NCBI RefSeq assembly: GCF_002994745.2
Contig: NC_037090.1
Coordinates: forward strand, 29,804,501-29,868,500
Length of the DNA stretch: 64,000 nucleotides
Direction of reading: 5' to 3'
Source: Rosa chinensis
Lineage: Eukaryota > Streptophyta > Magnoliopsida > Rosales > Rosaceae
The position numbers were made by a program, and so were the translations under genes. Each line of letters begins with the position of its first letter. The stretch's first letter is position 1. Below are positions 57,435-64,000 of the stretch, one piece after another. The notes beneath the pieces are model-generated. The model saw only the letters and a list, made by a program, of their open reading frames with translations, made no database searches and had not been told where the DNA came from.

Positions 57435-59936
57435 CTAGGGGTGCTCGTCAGAGATGCTGACGACTCTTAATGATGTTTCCGGGTTGACCGGCTCCTTCCT
57501 TACGTACTTCTTTTCGTCTTCCCTGGGGTCCTCAAAAATATTTGGTGGCGGTGCCTGACTGCCTACCGCTAGGATCTCATGGCGGCGGGTTGATTGTGCT
57601 ATGGTAGTAGAATAACACTCGCGTGCCAACTGTTGACTTCCCTTGACACAGCCTGTGCCGTTAGGTGTGGGGAACTTCATGAGCAACATGTACCCGGCGA
57701 TGATGCACTTAAGTTTGTTGAGCGCTGGCCGACCAATGATGGCTTTATATGAGCTGAAACAATCGACAATTATGAACTCCGTATGTATTTCAGCCATACA
57801 TGGACTAGTATCGATAACTAGCCGCATATAATCAGAACCCAGCGGTTGCGTGACGTCACCGGAGAAGCTGAGCAGTGGTTCATGATCTTGGAGTAATTTT
57901 TTGTTCCGCTTAAGGTCGTTGTAACAACCACTGAATATAACGTTGACAGCGGACCTGCTATCAACTAGGATTCTTCCCACTGACATTTTGCCGAGAATGG
58001 CGTCGATCAAGAAAGGATCGTCATGGGGCAGATGTACTCCGCGTTCCTCCTCCTCTGAGAAGGTAATAGGCTCCCAACCAGACCTTGGGAGTTTGGCGGA
58101 TCTTTCGTAGCGAGTGTTGCAGACTTCCTTTGGGTGATTAGCTCGCGCGTAACGCTTTCTACCTCTGTGAGACATGTTGGTGATTGGATCATCTCCGACG
58201 ATTGTGTTGATGCGGCCCATGGGCTCAATGTCGGCGATCACAGGTGGCGGTTGGCGCACCTTGAATTGCTCCAGCTTGCCATCACGGTACAAGGTCTCAA
58301 TGGCCGTTTTGAGAGCGTTGCAGCTGTTGGTATTGTGACCGCTGTCCTCGTGGTATTTGCACCACCTGCCGGTGTTTCTTGGCTTTCCTGTTTTTGGGTA
58401 TTTTCCCGGGGGCGGCGGTGGGATCTGATCCTTGCACTGATTGTATATTTCTTCATACGAGGCTGTGAGGACTGTAAATACTGCATACCGCTGGGAAGAC
58501 TCCGTATGTTTGTTGCGGTTGTCCCCATGGGATAGGCGGTTCCCCTTGTAGTGTTGGTCCTTCTGTCGCTTGTTCTGGTACTGGCCCTGCTGCCACTCCC
58601 TCTTTTTGTCAGTTGGCGGTGTGTTGGAGGTTTTGTTAGCGGTCCCCTGCTGACTGGAGGAGGGTTGCGTCGACTTTGCTAGTGCTGCTGGTGGCGGTGG
58701 GGTTTCTCCATATGTGATGAATTCTGCTTGGGCATGAATGACCGCCTCACTCATGAGGTGGTCGTATACCGCATTTGGATGATTATAGTTGAGGTGATAG
58801 AGAAATGGCCATTTGAGGAGTCCCTGCTTAAAAGTCTCCGAAGCCATTGTTTTATCAAGATCACGGCATTGAGATGCTGCCGCTCGCCACCTTGTGACGA
58901 ATGCCTTCAGTGTTTCCTCCGTACCCTGCTTGACATTGAACAATTGGCTTGTATTGTGGTGCCCGGCGGACAGTAGGATGAACCGGGAAAGGAAAGAGTC
59001 AATGGATCCCGGCGGGCATTCGAAGAACCAATTCATTGCTTCATTATCCAGTGTTTCGCTAAACAAGTGGCACAGGGTGGCGTCATCGAATCCCTTGTTG
59101 TTGGTGACTTTCTTGAAGGTGTCCATATGGACGAAGGGATCAGTCTTACCGCTGTAATGTGACATATGGACGAAGGGATCAGTCTTTGCGTACGCCGGTA
59201 TGACGACCAGCAAAATTGCAGCGGTAAATGGTCCTGGCCTGGATGAGAAAAGTGGATTTGAAGTTGGCGCCGGGGTGCCTACTTCCGCCCGGATTAACCT
59301 TTGTTCCAACTGCTGCATCCTTTCCAGTATTTGAACGATTGCATCGCCGGCAGGGTCTAGCCGGGTGCTCCGCTGAACTGATCCTCGCCTGGGAGCGGGT
59401 GGATTTCCCTCGGTTCTTGCCCGAGGTCTCGAGCTGTGGGTGTGCAGTGATGACTCTGCCTCCTGTTCCAACATTAGCTGGGGTACAGGGGGCGGCCCCA
59501 TTCCCGCTAGCTCTGGTGGGCGCAGCGGGACCTGCATATGCACGACTGGTGCTGGTATCAATGCCCCTGTACTAGGTCGGCTGTGCCTAGTGCTCCGTGA
59601 TTGCTCACTTCGTGCCGGGTTGGAGGTTGCCTCCAGCGTTGTCTTTAGCTCGTCAAAGCGTGACACAAGCGTGGCCACTTGCTTTTGGGCCTCAGCCTTT
59701 TCCTTTCGTTCTTGCTCCCGCTCTTTGTTTGCTTTGTGAAGATCCGCCAGTGCCAGCTCATATAGAGAGGCAAGGTCTTGGCCTGGCGGATGGCTGCTAC
59801 TTGGGTTTGTCTCACCGCCGGGGTTTACAGGGGTTGTGAATAGCGCGCGGTTGATGCCTACCGTTGGGTTGGTGGGTTGGGGAATGGCGGACTGATCTGC
59901 CTGCCCTTCAGCGTTTCCCCTGCTATCGTTAGTCAT
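57435..59936 (-). CDS. Ty3/Tat Gag-protease, 833 codons, intact frame
   Basis: It starts MTNDSRGNAEGQADQSAIPQ. Residues about 70-120 are a charged coiled coil (LHKANKEREQERKEKAEAQK). The Gag domain follows (FSETLDNEAMNWFFECPPGS, KQGTEETLKAFVTRWR), then a Gln/Pro-rich linker and a zinc-like WCKYHEDSGHNTNSC. The protease region reads ILVDSRSAVNVIF, where the expected DSG/DTG glycine is Arg, so protease may be inactive. A 39-bp in-frame duplication gives KTDPFVHMSHYSG twice (near 59125-59195). The frame ends in TAG at 57435, and the next codons continue in frame into pol, so gag and pol were one polyprotein or are joined by readthrough. Confidence 0.85.
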   Translation of the reverse strand: MTNDSRGNAEGQADQSAIPQPTNPTVGINRALFTTPVNPGGETNPSSSHPPGQDLASLYELALADLHKANKEREQERKEKAEAQKQVATLVSRFDELKTTLEATSNPARSEQSRSTRHSRPSTGALIPAPVVHMQVPLRPPELAGMGPPPVPQLMLEQEAESSLHTHSSRPRARTEGNPPAPRRGSVQRSTRLDPAGDAIVQILERMQQLEQRLIRAEVGTPAPTSNPLFSSRPGPFTAAILLVVIPAYAKTDPFVHMSHYSGKTDPFVHMDTFKKVTNNKGFDDATLCHLFSETLDNEAMNWFFECPPGSIDSFLSRFILLSAGHHNTSQLFNVKQGTEETLKAFVTRWRAAASQCRDLDKTMASETFKQGLLKWPFLYHLNYNHPNAVYDHLMSEAVIHAQAEFITYGETPPPPAALAKSTQPSSSQQGTANKTSNTPPTDKKREWQQGQYQNKRQKDQHYKGNRLSHGDNRNKHTESSQRYAVFTVLTASYEEIYNQCKDQIPPPPPGKYPKTGKPRNTGRWCKYHEDSGHNTNSCNALKTAIETLYRDGKLEQFKVRQPPPVIADIEPMGRINTIVGDDPITNMSHRGRKRYARANHPKEVCNTRYERSAKLPRSGWEPITFSEEEERGVHLPHDDPFLIDAILGKMSVGRILVDSRSAVNVIFSGCYNDLKRNKKLLQDHEPLLSFSGDVTQPLGSDYMRLVIDTSPCMAEIHTEFIIVDCFSSYKAIIGRPALNKLKCIIAGYMLLMKFPTPNGTGCVKGSQQLARECYSTTIAQSTRRHEILAVGSQAPPPNIFEDPREDEKKYVRKEPVNPETSLRVVSISDEHP

Positions 59937-59967
59937 GGTGGTGGTGTGGTGACCTTTTGTTCAAGGG

Positions 59968-59985
59968 TTCCCACAGACGGCGCCA
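59968..59985 (-). promoter_or_regulatory. Ty3/Tat primer binding site
   Basis: The minus strand reads TGGCGCCGTCTGTGGGAA one base after the LTR end (TTAACA), a primer site form common in Tat-type elements. Confidence 0.85.
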
Positions 59986-59986
59986 A

Positions 59987-60482
59987 TGTTAATGCTCAAG
60001 TCCGGCGGTAGCCGCCTCTTCGCTTAACCCGGGTCCGATGGGCGGACCACTACTCCGAGGATTAGATGACTTCCGCTTGCTGCAACACGAGAGACAGGGA
60101 GTCAGAGGGAGACCGCTTTGGGCGGTCTTCACTTCTCCGATGCCTAAGTCAGTCACTGTATGGGAAGCATAGCAATAAATGAGTAGTAAATGCGTAATTA
60201 ATGAGGAGAGAGGAGAGAACCTTTTATAGGTGAGGAGAAGGTTGATCTCCTTCTTGTTTTCGATGTGGGACTGATGTGCTTCGATACCCAGCGTCTGGAG
60301 CTTCTGATGCTAGCTTGGCGCGGCGCTTTAGCTGTGATCTAGGGGCGATCCCGGGCTCGGGCGGTAGCCCGCCTGGCTGTGTCTCCGCAGGTCCCCCACT
60401 TGGTGAGATTCAGTACCTCTGGCGGTACAATGAGTGTGGCTCATTATAGCTAATTATGCTTGCAAACGTACAAGTAGGTACA
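59987..60482 (-). repeat. 5' LTR of the Ty3/Tat element
   Basis: 496-bp copy of 48867-49371. On the minus strand it starts TGTACCTACTTGTACG and ends GAGCATTAACA. Confidence 0.92.
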
Positions 60483-60487
60483 GCTGT

Positions 60488-61182
60488 CAAATTAGGACAA
60501 GTATAAAGCCCATTATTTCCTCCACCAACTCACTCAAAATAAAATAGGCATATAGCTACGACAGGATTGCAAAAACCAGAAGTTTCCGCTCAATATCTTT
60601 AAATAAAGTGGCTGGCAATGCTCAACACGTATCCACTAGATTACACAAATAATATTGGAAAAACGAACCTCATTTTGTATGTAGGAAACCCTTTGTATGT
60701 ATAGAAGAAGGCCTTGAGAAAGCCGAAATGACTTGATCCTCAAGGTGCATCTTTTTACAAATATGCAGTGAACATGTATTTTGTTCGCTTCTCTCGATGA
60801 ACAAAAACTTGGCGTTCAAGCTTAAAATTCTGCTTCGAAACAAAGACACAAACATAAACAAGGCAATATATCATCAGAGCTTACTGAAGTACAGTGGCAG
60901 TGGTATTCATAAACGATTTGAGCTGCCATTTCAAACGGTAATAAATTAAGAATTATTTTGAGGGTGCAGTAAATAAAAGTTATGTTGTACGTTACAAATA
61001 TACTTGGGTGCAATGAGGTAGAAACTCACGATTGAAACTCCACAGGATGGAGATCATCTTTATCTCTATATATATACATATATATACTTCAAGTAACACC
61101 CCATTATATAACTCAGAAGCTCTATTATCTTCCATACGTTGCTCAATTGGATTATCATTGCAACTAGACATACAATAAGCGT
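60488..61182. other. CACTA-like flank and 3' flank of the receptor kinase
   Basis: The first part continues the DNA interrupted by the Ty3 element. The remainder is AT-rich and probably includes the 3' UTR of the kinase gene. No supported frame. Confidence 0.35.
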
Positions 61183-63858
<2,676 letters not shown>

Positions 63859-64000
63859 CTATCATCAAACACAGAACAATTTATCTTTATAACCTTATTG
63901 CCATTTTCATACATCTCTTGATAGTTTATAAGATTAGTTAGCCTTATGAGGTGATATTTCGATAATAATGCAAAACAGGGGAGTTGACATAACAAGTGAG

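Larger units (their letters stand above)
48867..60482 (-). mobile_element. Ty3/Tat-lineage retrotransposon, 11.6 kb, young, with antisense gene
   Basis: GCTGT flanks both ends (48862-48866 and 60483-60487). LTRs of about 500 bp differ at roughly ten positions plus one 10-bp gap. Reading on the minus strand the order is LTR, primer site, gag-protease, reverse transcriptase, RNase H, a second RNase H, integrase, a long non-coding/antisense block with a gene on the plus strand, a 59-bp repeat array, polypurine tract, LTR. The extra RNase H and the extra antisense ORF before the 3' LTR are hallmarks described for Tat-type elements (Ogre, Retand, Grande). Stops in pol make this copy non-autonomous as it stands. 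Confidence 0.92.

Overview
The window is nuclear DNA from a dicot plant. It has intron-containing host genes with GT-AG junctions, long terminal repeat (LTR) retrotransposons, Mutator-type foldback elements and endogenous pararetrovirus relics. Rosaceae is a weak guess; nothing in the sequence fixes the species. Three host genes look intact: a four-exon small coiled-coil protein (15700-17093, minus), a five-exon cytosolic NAD-dependent glycerol-3-phosphate dehydrogenase (42007-45897, plus), and the kinase half of an S-domain receptor-like kinase that runs off the right edge (61183-63858, minus). An ACD6-like ankyrin/PGG gene (11794-14086, minus) is broken by frameshifts and a stop.

Left region (1-18.4 kb): an endogenous caulimovirid fragment (1-1823, minus), a foldback element carrying a LINE-derived piece (2384-3674), a poly(A) retroposon with a 16-bp target-site duplication (TSD) (4147-5060), a 2.9-kb solo LTR with 5-bp TSD (5203-8140), a Mutator-like element with a perfect 9-bp TSD (10154-11740), the ankyrin pseudogene, and the coiled-coil gene, whose immediate upstream DNA is duplicated in tandem.

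Middle region (18.4-41 kb): mostly mobile DNA. It holds another foldback element, a decayed caulimovirid reverse transcriptase/RNase H fragment, the 3' end of a small Copia element, and a complete but decayed 11.2-kb Ty1/Copia element (22994-34240) with 1839-bp LTRs. That Copia element interrupts an unrecognised minus-strand sequence and itself hosts a Mutator-like element (26395-28042). Further foldback elements follow (34480-35702, 37447-38260 and probably 38449-40262), with a PIF-type MITE and a hAT transposase remnant. One foldback element contains a minisatellite built on a 14-bp palindrome.

Right region (41-64 kb): the glycerol-3-phosphate dehydrogenase gene, a Copia gag fragment, and a young 11.6-kb Ty3/Tat-type element (48867-60482, minus) with a perfect 5-bp TSD. 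Its gag-pol is one reading frame broken only by stop codons. Between pol and its 3' LTR it carries a spliced gene on the opposite strand with a 'gypsy-type transposase 28'-like domain and a long coiled coil, then a 59-bp tandem repeat. The receptor kinase follows, with two foldback MITEs in its introns.

The strongest candidates for unusual biology are the intron-bearing antisense gene inside the Ty3/Tat element and the cohort of Mutator-type foldback elements, several of which appear to carry other sequence.
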